Source of the DNA: DSNY01 sp037442465
GTDB taxonomy: Bacteria > Pseudomonadota > Gammaproteobacteria > Burkholderiales > Burkholderiaceae_F
Length of the DNA: 22,327 nt
Assembly (NCBI GenBank): GCA_037442465.1
Contig: JBBIQI010000028.1
Location: 1 to 22,327, forward strand
Direction of reading: 5' to 3'
Part shown: positions 7,112-16,169 of the stretch, piece by piece
How the letters are laid out: every line of letters starts with the position of its first letter
Numbering within the stretch: position 1 is the stretch's first letter
Made by a program: the position numbers and the translations under genes
The notes under the pieces: generated by a model
The model's database searches: none
What the model saw: only the letters and a program-made list of their open reading frames with translations
What the model was told of the DNA's origin: nothing

Positions 7112-7942
7112 ATGGCTGCGAGCCAGGCACCGACCGCCACCGAATACATCGTCCATCACCTGACGCACAACGCGACCGAGAAGCAGAAGTTCATCGTCGA
7201 CTTCTCGGTGCTGAACCTCGACACGATCTTTTTCTCCGTCGTCTGCCTGCTGCTGACGCTCGCGCTGCTGCGCGCCGCGGCCAAGCGGGCCACGGCCGGC
7301 GTTCCGGGGAGGTTCCAGGCCTTCGTCGAAATGATCGTCGAGATGGTCGAGGAACAGAGCAAGTCCATCGTGCACGGCGATCGCACCTTCATCGCACCGC
7401 TGGCGCTGACCGTGTTCGTCTGGATCGTGTTGATGAACGCGATCGACCTGATTCCGGTGGATCTGTTTCCGTGGATCGCGCACAACGTATTCCACATCGA
7501 ATACCTGCGGCCACTGCCGACCGCGGACCTGAACGGCACGATCGGCATGTCGTTCGGCGTGCTGCTGCTGATGCTGTACTACGGCATCAAGATCAAGGGC
7601 TTTGGCGGCTGGGTGCATGAGATGTTCGCCGCGCCGTTCGGCGACAAGTGGTACCTGTACCCGTTCAATCTCGGGCTGAACCTGATCGAGTACCTCGCCA
7701 AGATGGTGTCGCTCGGCATGCGGTTGTTCGGCAACATGTACGCGGGCGAGCTGCTGTTCTTCCTGATCGCGCTGCTCGGCGGCTTCGCCGCGTTCAACGC
7801 CACCGGCGTCCTGATGACGATCGGCCACGTGATCGCCGGTACCGCGTGGCTGCTGTTTCACATCCTGATCGTTCTGCTGCAGGCCTTCATCTTCATGATG
7901 CTGACCATGGTCTACATCGGCCAGGCGCACGAAGGCCACTGA
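7112..7942 (+). CDS. atpB: F1Fo ATP synthase subunit a
   Basis: Subunit a forms the two proton half-channels beside the c-ring in the inner membrane. The essential arginine is Arg204 in the SLGMRLFGNMYAGE helix, equivalent to E. coli Arg210. The protein of 276 aa has the usual set of membrane helices, including the C-terminal pair that contacts the c-ring. The N-terminal TEYIVHHLTHN block is typical of the proteobacterial form. ATG 7112 follows GGGACGAG. It lies between atpI and atpE in standard order. Confidence 0.97.
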   Translation: MAASQAPTATEYIVHHLTHNATEKQKFIVDFSVLNLDTIFFSVVCLLLTLALLRAAAKRATAGVPGRFQAFVEMIVEMVEEQSKSIVHGDRTFIAPLALTVFVWIVLMNAIDLIPVDLFPWIAHNVFHIEYLRPLPTADLNGTIGMSFGVLLLMLYYGIKIKGFGGWVHEMFAAPFGDKWYLYPFNLGLNLIEYLAKMVSLGMRLFGNMYAGELLFFLIALLGGFAAFNATGVLMTIGHVIAGTAWLLFHILIVLLQAFIFMMLTMVYIGQAHEGH

Positions 7943-8230
<288 letters not shown>

Positions 8231-8259
8231 TCGCCCCGGATTCCTCGTTCCCGTCAGTC

Positions 8260-8290
8260 GGAGGGGTCGGGCCGGCGCAAGCCGGACCCG
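8260..8290 (+). promoter_or_regulatory. Shine-Dalgarno plus GCAA-loop hairpin before atpF
   Basis: GGAGG at 8260-8264 is 34 nt from the atpF ATG (8299), too far for normal initiation. Between them, 8268-8290 folds into a GC-rich stem (CGGG and CCGGC pairing with GCCGG and CCCG, one bulged A at 8286) closed by a GCAA tetraloop of the stable GNRA class. When folded, it leaves about 11 nt between SD and ATG. It may also mark an mRNA processing or stability boundary after atpE. Confidence 0.6.
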
Positions 8291-8298
8291 TGCATTCC

Positions 8299-8769
8299 AT
8301 GAACATCAATGCAACGCTGTTCGTCCAGCTCGTCGTGTTCTTCATCGGCGCCTGGGTCACGATGAAGTTCATCTGGCCGCCGCTGATCAGGGCCCTCGAC
8401 GAGCGGCAGAAGAAGATCGCCGAAGGGCTCGCCGCCGCCGAGCGCGGCAGCAAGAGCCTGGAGGAGGCGAAGAAGCGGATCGCGCAGCTCGAGGCCGACG
8501 CGCGCGCCAGGGCGCAGGCGATCGTGGCCGAAACCGAAAAGCGCGCGCAGGCGATCGTCGACGAAGCCAAGCAGGCGGCCAAGGCCGAGGGTGACCGGCT
8601 GCTCGCGGCGGCGAAGGCGGAAGCCGAACAGCAGATGCAGCGCGTCAAGGCCGTGCTGCGTGACGAAGTTGCCAGGCTCGCCATCGCGGGTGCCGAGCAG
8701 ATCCTCAAGCGCGAGGTCAACCCGCAGGTGCACGCCGATCTGCTGGCGCAGCTCAAAGGACAGCTCTAA
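8299..8769 (+). CDS. atpF: F1Fo ATP synthase subunit b
   Basis: Subunit b is the peripheral stalk: one N-terminal membrane helix (residues 4-25, ATLFVQLVVFFIGAWVTMKF) and a long charged coiled coil that reaches F1. The protein is 156 aa, as expected, and ends in a helix with GAEQILKREVNPQVHADLL that contacts the delta subunit. I chose ATG 8299 because the homology begins with MNINATLF; the frame stays open upstream to about 8017, but that part overlaps atpE in another frame. An in-frame GTG at 8290 is a less likely start. It is 3 bp from atpH. Confidence 0.96.
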   Translation: MNINATLFVQLVVFFIGAWVTMKFIWPPLIRALDERQKKIAEGLAAAERGSKSLEEAKKRIAQLEADARARAQAIVAETEKRAQAIVDEAKQAAKAEGDRLLAAAKAEAEQQMQRVKAVLRDEVARLAIAGAEQILKREVNPQVHADLLAQLKGQL

Positions 8770-8772
8770 GCC

Positions 8773-9324
8773 ATGGCCGAGCCATCGACGATCGCCCGCC
8801 CGTACGCCGAGGCGCTGTTTGCCGCGGCGCGTGCCGACCAGTCTGCCGCCGGCGCGCTCGACCAGTGGTTGGCCGTGATCGACGAGATCGCCGCCGTCGC
8901 CGCGCATCCGGACGTCGCGCAGGCGGTGCGCGATCCAAAGCTCACCAACGAGCAGGTTTACGCGCTGCTCGCGGGGCTCGTGAAGTCGCGTCTGCCGGCG
9001 GCCGTCGAGAATTTCCTGACGCTCGTCATCGACAACGACCGCGTGGCCGCGTTGCCGGAGATCGCCCGGCAGTTTCGCCGCCTGAAGAACGAGGCCGAAG
9101 GCGCGGCCGACTGCCTGATCGAAAGCGCGTTTCCGCTGAGCGAGCAGCAGGTCAGCGAACTGCTATGGGGGCTCGCGCGCAAGTTCGGGCTCAAGCTCAA
9201 GCCGCAGGTGAAAGTGGACCCCGCACTGATCGGGGGCGTGCGCGTCACGGTCGGCGACCACGTGCTCGACACCACGGTAAAGACGCGGCTGGCGCAGATG
9301 CACGCCACGCTGACCGCCGCCTAG
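8773..9324 (+). CDS. atpH: F1Fo ATP synthase subunit delta
   Basis: Delta links the top of F1 to subunit b. The 183-aa protein has the typical N-terminal six-helix domain beginning TIARPYAEALFAAA and the C-terminal stretch DPALIGGVRVTVGDHVLDTTVKTRLAQM, which is the family signature. It is a few residues longer than the usual 177-178. It starts right after atpF and ends 21 bp before atpA. Confidence 0.95.
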   Translation: MAEPSTIARPYAEALFAAARADQSAAGALDQWLAVIDEIAAVAAHPDVAQAVRDPKLTNEQVYALLAGLVKSRLPAAVENFLTLVIDNDRVAALPEIARQFRRLKNEAEGAADCLIESAFPLSEQQVSELLWGLARKFGLKLKPQVKVDPALIGGVRVTVGDHVLDTTVKTRLAQMHATLTAA

Positions 9325-9345
9325 ACACGAACTTGGAGTTGGGAC

Positions 9346-10887
<1,542 letters not shown>

Positions 10888-10916
10888 GCCGCTGAGCCGC
10901 ACGACGGGAAGCGTCC

Positions 10917-11798
10917 ATGCCGAGCACCAAAGAGATCCGCGGCAAGATCAAGAGCGTGCAGAACACGCGCAAGATCACCAAGGCGATGGAGATGGTCGCC
11001 GCCAGCAAGATGCGCAAGGCGCAGGACCGCATGCGCCATGCGCGGCCGTACGGCGACAAGATCCGCAACATCGTGGCGCACCTGGCGACCGCGAATCCGG
11101 AGTACCGCCACCCCTTTGTCGTCCGGCGCAGCGAGCTGCGCAACGTCGGACTGATCCTGGTGTCGACCGACAAGGGCCTGTGCGGCGGACTGAACACCAA
11201 CATCCAGCGTGCCGCGCTGATGCGCATCAAGCAGTGGGAAGCCGACGGCGTACGCTTGCAGGCGACCGCGATCGGCAACAAGGGTTACGGCTTCCTGCAG
11301 CGGCTCAACGCGAACATCGTCTCGCACGTCGTTCAGCTCGGCGACCAGCCGCACCTGGAGAAGCTGATCGGGCCGGTCAAAGTGCAACTGGACGCGTACG
11401 CCGAAGGCAGGCTCGACGCCGTGTACGTCGCCTATTCGCGCTTCATCAACACGATGAAACAGGAGCCGGTGATCGAGCAGTTGCTGCCGCTGTCGGCCGA
11501 CCGGCTGGCGCAGAGCGAGGAAGAGAAGCGCGCGTACGCGTGGGACTACCTGTACGAGCCCGACGCGCAGCGCGTGATCGACGAGCTGATGACGCGCTAC
11601 GTCGAAGCGCTGATATATCAGGCGGTCGCCGAGAACATGGCGAGCGAACAGAGCGCGCGCATGGTCGCGATGAAAGCGGCGTCCGACAACGCCAAGAAGC
11701 TGATCGACGAACTGCAGCTCGTCTATAACAAGACGCGCCAGGCCGGCATCACGAAGGAAATTTCCGAGATCGTCGGCGGCGCGGCGGCGGTTGCGTAG
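10917..11798 (+). CDS. atpG: F1Fo ATP synthase subunit gamma
   Basis: Gamma is the central rotor shaft. The 293-aa protein has the two long helices at its ends: N-terminal TKEIRGKIKSVQNTRKITKAMEMVAASKMRKAQ and C-terminal MKAASDNAKKLIDELQLVYNKTRQAGITKEISEIVGGA, both family signatures. The middle Rossmann-like part contains STDKGLCGGLNTN. GGGAAG precedes ATG 10917. It is followed by the longest gap inside the operon (114 bp), which carries competing hairpins. Confidence 0.97.
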   Translation: MPSTKEIRGKIKSVQNTRKITKAMEMVAASKMRKAQDRMRHARPYGDKIRNIVAHLATANPEYRHPFVVRRSELRNVGLILVSTDKGLCGGLNTNIQRAALMRIKQWEADGVRLQATAIGNKGYGFLQRLNANIVSHVVQLGDQPHLEKLIGPVKVQLDAYAEGRLDAVYVAYSRFINTMKQEPVIEQLLPLSADRLAQSEEEKRAYAWDYLYEPDAQRVIDELMTRYVEALIYQAVAENMASEQSARMVAMKAASDNAKKLIDELQLVYNKTRQAGITKEISEIVGGAAAVA

Positions 11799-11822
11799 GG
11801 CAAGGATGAACTGACCGCCGCG

Positions 11823-11870
11823 ACACGGAAAACAGCGAGAACGCCCCTGGGGCCGCGCTCCGTGTTCTCG
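11823..11870 (+). promoter_or_regulatory. Mutually exclusive hairpins between atpG and atpD
   Basis: ACACGGA (11823-11829) pairs perfectly with TCCGTGT (11859-11865). CGAGAAC (11836-11842) pairs perfectly with GTTCTCG (11864-11870). The right arms share bases 11864-11865 and the pairs cross, so both cannot form as simple hairpins. A small stem GCCC/GGGC (11843-11853) can form inside either. No T-run follows, so it is not a simple terminator. It may be an mRNA processing or attenuation element that sets beta expression; this is inferred. Confidence 0.4.
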
Positions 11871-11912
11871 ATGTCTCGGTGGTGAAAACGAATTTCGAAT
11901 GTTGAGGTGACT

Positions 11913-13337
11913 ATGTCGGTCGGAACGATTGTTCAATGCATCGGCGCGGTGGTCGACGTGCAGTTCCCGCGCGAGCAGATGCCCAGGGTCTACGACGCAC
12001 TGGTGCTCGAGGTCGACTCGGGCAACAAGCTCGTCGAGCAGGGGTTGACCTTCGAGGTGCAGCAGCAGCTCGGCGACGGTGTGGTGCGCACGATCGCACT
12101 CGGCTCCTCCGACGGGCTCAAGCGCGGCATGAAGGTGCGCAACACCGGCGACAACATCAAGGTGCCGGTCGGCCCGGGCGTGCTCGGCCGCGTGATGGAC
12201 GTGCTCGGCCGCCCGATCGACGAGCGCGGCCCGATCAAGAGCGACGAGTTTCGGCCGATCCACCAGCCGGCGCCGAAGTTCGACGAACTGTCGCCTTCGA
12301 TCGAACTGCTCGAGACCGGCATCAAGGTCATCGACCTGGTGTGCCCGTTCGCCAAGGGCGGCAAGGTCGGGCTGTTCGGCGGCGCGGGCGTGGGCAAGAC
12401 CGTCAACATGCTCGAACTGATCAACAACATCGCCAAGGAGCACGCCGGTTTGTCGGTGTTTGCCGGCGTGGGCGAGCGCACGCGCGAGGGCAACGACTTC
12501 TATCACGAGATGTCCGAGGCCAGGGTCATCGTGCAGGAAGACCTGTCGAAGTCGAAAGTCGCGATGGTCTTCGGTCAGATGAACGAGCCGCCCGGCAACC
12601 GCCTGCGGGTCGGCCTGACGGGCCTGACGATGGCCGAACGCTTCCGCGACGAAGGCCGCGACATCCTGTTTTTCGTCGACAACATCTACCGCTACACGCT
12701 GGCCGGCACCGAAGTGTCGGCGCTGCTCGGCCGCATGCCTTCGGCGGTCGGCTACCAGCCGACGCTGGCCGAAGAGATGGGCAAGCTGCAGGAGCGCATC
12801 ACCTCGACCAAGACCGGCTCGATCACCTCGATCCAGGCGGTGTACGTGCCGGCCGACGACCTGACCGACCCGAGCCCCGCGACGACCTTCGGCCACCTCG
12901 ACGCAACCGTCGTGCTGAGCCGCGACATCGCCGCGCTGGGCATCTATCCGGCGGTCGACCCGCTCGACTCGACATCGCGCCAGATCGACCCGAACGTGAT
13001 CGGCGAGGAGCACTACACCACCACGCGGCGCGTGCAAGCCACCCTGCAGCGCTACAAGGAACTGCGCGACATCATCGCGATCCTCGGCATGGACGAACTG
13101 TCGCCCGAGGACAAGCTCGCAGTGGCGCGTGCGCGCAAGATCCAGCGCTTCCTGTCGCAGCCGTTCCACGTGGCCGAGGTATTCACCGGTTCGCCCGGCA
13201 AGTACGTGCCGCTGAAGGAGACGATCCGCGGTTTCAAGATGATCGTCGACGGCGAGTGCGACGCGCTGCCCGAGCAGGCGTTCTACATGGTCGGCACGAT
13301 CGACGAGGCGTTCGAGAAAGCGAAGAAGCTGCAGTAG
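11913..13337 (+). CDS. atpD: F1Fo ATP synthase subunit beta (catalytic)
   Basis: Beta carries the catalytic sites. The P-loop is GGAGVGKT near residues 156-163, and RTREGNDFYHEM supplies the nearby catalytic region. The DELSEED loop that touches gamma reads DELSPED at residues 394-400, which I believe is common in betaproteobacteria. ILFFVDNIYRYTLAGTEVSALLGRMPSAVGYQPTL is intact. I chose ATG 11913 (474 aa) because GAGG lies at 11904-11907; an in-frame GTG at 11907 would add only two residues. Spacing to atpC is 16 bp. Confidence 0.98.
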   Translation: MSVGTIVQCIGAVVDVQFPREQMPRVYDALVLEVDSGNKLVEQGLTFEVQQQLGDGVVRTIALGSSDGLKRGMKVRNTGDNIKVPVGPGVLGRVMDVLGRPIDERGPIKSDEFRPIHQPAPKFDELSPSIELLETGIKVIDLVCPFAKGGKVGLFGGAGVGKTVNMLELINNIAKEHAGLSVFAGVGERTREGNDFYHEMSEARVIVQEDLSKSKVAMVFGQMNEPPGNRLRVGLTGLTMAERFRDEGRDILFFVDNIYRYTLAGTEVSALLGRMPSAVGYQPTLAEEMGKLQERITSTKTGSITSIQAVYVPADDLTDPSPATTFGHLDATVVLSRDIAALGIYPAVDPLDSTSRQIDPNVIGEEHYTTTRRVQATLQRYKELRDIIAILGMDELSPEDKLAVARARKIQRFLSQPFHVAEVFTGSPGKYVPLKETIRGFKMIVDGECDALPEQAFYMVGTIDEAFEKAKKLQ

Positions 13338-13353
13338 GCGGCAAGGGATCCCC

Positions 13354-13770
13354 ATGGCCACCATCCACGTCGACGTCGTCAGCGCCGAGGAGAACATCTT
13401 CGCCGGCGAAGCGGAATTCGTCGTGCTGCCGGGCGAAGCCGGCGAACTCGGCATCTATCCGCGCCACGCGCCGCTGATCACGCGCATCAAGCCCGGTGTG
13501 GTCCGGATCAAGCCGGCTGGCAGGACCGAAGAGGAACAGGTGTTCGTCGCCGGCGGGATCCTCGAGGTTCAGCCCAACGTCGTCACCGTGCTGGCCGACA
13601 CGGCGATCCGCGGCAAGGATCTGGACGAGGCGAAGGCGCAGGAGGCGCTCAAGCGCGCCGAAGAAGCGCGCAAGAACGCCACCAGCGAACTGGAGATCGC
13701 CAAGGTCGAGGCCGAGATGTCGGCGCTCGCCGCGCAGCTCGCTGCGATCCGCAGGCTGCGCGGCAAGTAG
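13354..13770 (+). CDS. atpC: F1Fo ATP synthase subunit epsilon
   Basis: Epsilon binds gamma and the c-ring and can inhibit ATP hydrolysis. The 138-aa protein has the N-terminal beta-sandwich (residues 1-85, with LPGEAGELGIYPRHAPLITRIKPG) and the C-terminal helical hairpin (about 90-138, with DEAKAQEALKRAEEA). Length is typical. It is the last atp gene; no clear rho-independent terminator follows, so read-through into the stress-protein gene 152 bp downstream is possible. Confidence 0.96.
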   Translation: MATIHVDVVSAEENIFAGEAEFVVLPGEAGELGIYPRHAPLITRIKPGVVRIKPAGRTEEEQVFVAGGILEVQPNVVTVLADTAIRGKDLDEAKAQEALKRAEEARKNATSELEIAKVEAEMSALAAQLAAIRRLRGK

Positions 13771-13801
13771 CGCGCCGCTGCACTCCGGTACGATCACCAG
13801 G

Positions 13802-13887
13802 GGCAGCCGGCGCTGCCGCTTCGCATGGGGCCGCAAGTCCTGGCGCTCGGCCGCGGCCGAAAGCGCACGCGCGCCGCTTGGCGGCGC
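13802..13887. other. Two GC-rich hairpins between atpC and the stress-protein gene
   Basis: The first stem is GGCAGC (13802-13807) with GCTGCC (13812-13817); the second is GCGCCGC (13871-13877) with GCGGCGC (13881-13887), loop TTG. Neither is followed by a T-run. They could protect the 3' end of the atp mRNA or be part of the leader of the next gene. Confidence 0.35.
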
Positions 13888-13922
13888 AGGCCCGGTGAAA
13901 GCACTTCCCTGCGGAGACCGCG

Positions 13923-14357
13923 ATGTTCAAGAAAATCCTCGTCGCCACCGACGGCTCCGAGCTGTCGAACAAGGCGATCGGCGTGGCCGTGCAGCTTGCG
14001 AAGACGGTTGGTGCCGGCATCGTCGGCATGACCGCCGTGGAGGCCTATCCGTACGCGGCGGTCGGCGAGTTCAGTCCGGCCGCCTACAACGATTTCCAGG
14101 CGCATGCGGCCGCGCTGGCCAACGATCGGCTCGCGGCGGTCGAGCGCGCGGCACGCGCGGCAGGGCTTACCTATGAAGCGCGCATGGCCGAATTGTCGGC
14201 GCCTTACCGGGCAATCATCGACGCCGCACGTGACGCCGGCTGCGACCTGATCGTCATGGCTTCGCACGGCCGCCGCGGGCTCGGCGCCGTGCTGCTCGGC
14301 AGCGAGACGCAGCGCGTGCTCACGCACGCCGAATGTCCGGTGCTCGTCGTGCGTTGA
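13923..14357 (+). CDS. Universal stress protein (UspA family)
   Basis: This 144-aa protein is a single Usp domain (residues 1-144). It begins MFKKILVATDGSELSNKA, the usual first strand with Asp10, and ends ASHGRRGLGAVLLGSETQRV then PVLVVR. The nucleotide-binding pattern G-x2-G-x9-G-S is kept except that its first glycine is alanine, so ATP binding is plausible but not sure. Usp proteins are cytoplasmic and help survival in stationary phase or stress by mechanisms that vary. GGAGA lies about 9 nt before ATG 13923. It may be expressed with the atp operon or from its own leader. Confidence 0.93.
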   Translation: MFKKILVATDGSELSNKAIGVAVQLAKTVGAGIVGMTAVEAYPYAAVGEFSPAAYNDFQAHAAALANDRLAAVERAARAAGLTYEARMAELSAPYRAIIDAARDAGCDLIVMASHGRRGLGAVLLGSETQRVLTHAECPVLVVR

Positions 14358-14410
14358 GTGGCCGGCTCGCGTCTTCGCGGGATACGACGGCGTGTGCGGG
14401 CAGTCTCCGA

Positions 14411-14439
14411 TTGCGCCGGTCGCGGTCGCTGCCTAGAGT
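14411..14439 (+). promoter_or_regulatory. Possible promoter of the PQQ-dehydrogenase module
   Basis: TTGCGC (14411-14416), a 17-bp spacer and TAGAGT (14434-14439). Three of six and four of six positions match the consensus. Its -10 touches the left arm of the inverted repeat at 14438, so a bound repressor would cover the start of transcription. Confidence 0.35.
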
Positions 14440-14467
14440 CGTCGCGTCGCGCTGCGAACGCGACGAC
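14438..14467. promoter_or_regulatory. Perfect 10-bp inverted repeat before the PQQ-dehydrogenase gene
   Basis: GTCGTCGCGT (14438-14447) is the reverse complement of ACGCGACGAC (14458-14467) with a 10-nt spacer. It lies 29 nt before the ATG and overlaps the end of the putative -10. It can be an operator for a dimeric regulator or an RNA hairpin in the leader; no T-run follows. Confidence 0.5.
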
Positions 14468-14496
14468 AACAACGACAAACCGGACAGGAGACGTTC

Positions 14497-15771
14497 ATGA
14501 GAAGCAGCTTGAAAGCGATCGTCATCGCGATCGCGCTGGCAGTGGCCGCGCCGACCCACGCGCAGCCGAATCTCGAAAAGCTCAAGCAGTTCAAGGTGTC
14601 GGGCACCGATCTGAACATCCCGGTCGTGCCGCAGACCGGCAAGAACGCCGACGCCATCCGCGAGAACCTCAAGCGCGTCAAGCTGCCGCCGGGGTTCAAG
14701 ATCGAGTTGTATGCGATCGTCCCGGACGCACGCCACATGGCGGTGGCGCCGAGCACCAACATGCTGTTCGTCGGCACGCGCAAGACGACCGTTTGGGCGG
14801 TGACCGATCGCAACGGCGACATGGTCGCCGACGAGGTCAAGCCGTTCGCGCCGTCGCTGAAGTTCACCGTGCCCAATGGCGTGTGCTGGACCCGCGACGG
14901 CTTTCTGATCGTGGTCGAGCACAACCGCGTGCTGAACTTCCCCGCCGCCGAGTTCTTCTATGAGGGTCCCGACGTCGCGGTGATCGAGGTCGTGCCGAAG
15001 GGCGGGCTGGTCCCGGTCGAGGAGGAGAGCTTCAACCACGGCGCCCGCACCTGTCGCGTCGGCCCCGACGGCATGCTGTACATCACGCTGGGGCAGCCGT
15101 ACAACGTCCAGCCGCGCGACAAGGTCGCGCTGTACGAGAAGCTCGGCATCGGCGGCATCATCCGTCTGAACCCGTTCGACGGCAGCAAGCGCGAGGTGGT
15201 CGCGGTCGGCGTGCGCAACTCGGTTGGCCAGGACTTCAACCCGAAAGACAAGACGCTCTGGTTCACCGACAACCAGACCGATGGCATGGGCGATGACACG
15301 CCGCCGGGCGAGCTGAACCGCGTCACCAAGCCGCGCGAGCACTTCGGCTATCCGTTCATCCACGGGCGGAATGTCCAGATCGCGGGTACCGCGGCGGCGC
15401 CGGATCTGAAGGATATGAAGGCGCCGGCGGCCTGGACGCCGCCGCAGATCGAGTTCCCGGCCCATCAGGCGCAGCTCGGCATGGCTTTCTATACCGGCAA
15501 GATGTTTCCAGCCAAGTATCAGGGCGGCGTCTTTGTCGCGGCGCACGGCTCATGGAACCGCACCACGCCGAGCGGCGCACTAATCAACTTCGTGTCGCTC
15601 AAACCCGACGGCACCGCCGACAAGAGCGAGGTGTTCGCCGAGGGCTGGCTCGATCAGGCCACGGGCACGTATCGCGGTCGGCCGGTCGATGTCGCGGTGA
15701 TGAAGGACGGTTCGTTGCTGGTGTCGGACGACTTTGCCGGCGCGCTGTATCGCATCTCGTACCAGCCCTGA
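14497..15771 (+). CDS. Exported PQQ-dependent sugar dehydrogenase (L-sorbosone dehydrogenase-like)
   Basis: The 424-aa protein has a signal peptide (residues 1-22, cleavage after PTHA), so it works in the periplasm. The rest is a six-bladed beta-propeller of the soluble glucose/sorbosone dehydrogenase type. Family-like blocks are NHGARTCRVGPDGMLYITLG near 179, RNSVGQDFNPKDKTLWFTDN near 240, HGSWNR near 350 and RPVDVAVMKDGSLLVSDDFAGALYRI near 394. Enzymes of this fold oxidise aldoses or related substrates with PQQ and pass electrons to a carrier; the substrate here is unknown. It begins with AGGAG at good distance from ATG 14497. The cytochrome gene starts 4 bp after its stop, so the pair is one operon and the cytochrome is the likely electron acceptor. 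Confidence 0.82.
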   Translation: MRSSLKAIVIAIALAVAAPTHAQPNLEKLKQFKVSGTDLNIPVVPQTGKNADAIRENLKRVKLPPGFKIELYAIVPDARHMAVAPSTNMLFVGTRKTTVWAVTDRNGDMVADEVKPFAPSLKFTVPNGVCWTRDGFLIVVEHNRVLNFPAAEFFYEGPDVAVIEVVPKGGLVPVEEESFNHGARTCRVGPDGMLYITLGQPYNVQPRDKVALYEKLGIGGIIRLNPFDGSKREVVAVGVRNSVGQDFNPKDKTLWFTDNQTDGMGDDTPPGELNRVTKPREHFGYPFIHGRNVQIAGTAAAPDLKDMKAPAAWTPPQIEFPAHQAQLGMAFYTGKMFPAKYQGGVFVAAHGSWNRTTPSGALINFVSLKPDGTADKSEVFAEGWLDQATGTYRGRPVDVAVMKDGSLLVSDDFAGALYRISYQP

Positions 15772-15775
15772 GCGG

Positions 15776-16108
15776 ATGAGTCTGCACCGGCTCGCCGCCG
15801 CGGCGCTTGCTGCGGCGGCGGCGCATGTCGCGGTTCCGTCTGCGGCACAGGACCTCGCCGCCGGCCGCCGTAAAGCGATCGCCTGCCAGGCCTGCCATGG
15901 TCTCGACGGGCTGGCCAAGCTGCCGGATGCCCCGCATCTGGCCGCGCAACCCGCCCCCTATCTGGAGCGCGCACTGCGCGCGTACCGCGCCGGCGAACGC
16001 CGTAACGAAGTGATGTCGGTCGCAGTGAAGACGCTTAGCGACGAGGACATCCGCGATCTGGCCGCCTATTACAGCGCCATTCAGATCGAAGTGAAGGCCA
16101 TGCCCTGA
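15776..16108 (+). CDS. Small periplasmic class I c-type cytochrome
   Basis: The 110-aa protein has a signal peptide (about 1-24, with an Ala-rich core) and one heme c motif CQACH at residues 37-41. Met80, in RRNEVMSVAV, is placed as the sixth heme ligand of a class I (c553/c4-like) cytochrome. I chose ATG 15776 over the longer open frame back to 15734 because the latter overlaps the dehydrogenase end and its sequence is not leader-like. Its position directly after the dehydrogenase suggests it takes electrons from PQQH2 and delivers them to a terminal oxidase. A stem at 16112-16137 follows its stop. Confidence 0.9.
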   Translation: MSLHRLAAAALAAAAAHVAVPSAAQDLAAGRRKAIACQACHGLDGLAKLPDAPHLAAQPAPYLERALRAYRAGERRNEVMSVAVKTLSDEDIRDLAAYYSAIQIEVKAMP

Positions 16109-16111
16109 ATC

Positions 16112-16137
16112 GCCGCCGCGCCAGGCAGTCCGGCGGC
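16112..16137. other. 7-bp hairpin after the cytochrome gene
   Basis: GCCGCCG (16112-16118) pairs with CGGCGGC (16131-16137) across a 12-nt loop. No T-run follows, so it may lower rather than end transcription into the receptor gene. Confidence 0.4.
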
Positions 16138-16169
16138 CCGCTTGAACCGACTCACTTCAGACCCCGCGG

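Noticed and set aside
13092..13112. DELSPED instead of DELSEED in the beta subunit
   Set aside because: I recall the same variant in other betaproteobacterial beta subunits, so it is probably normal for the lineage.
13161..13176. parS-like half site GTTCCACGTGG inside atpD
   Set aside because: Only one half fits the palindrome, and the bases are explained by the conserved QPFHVAEVF coding sequence.
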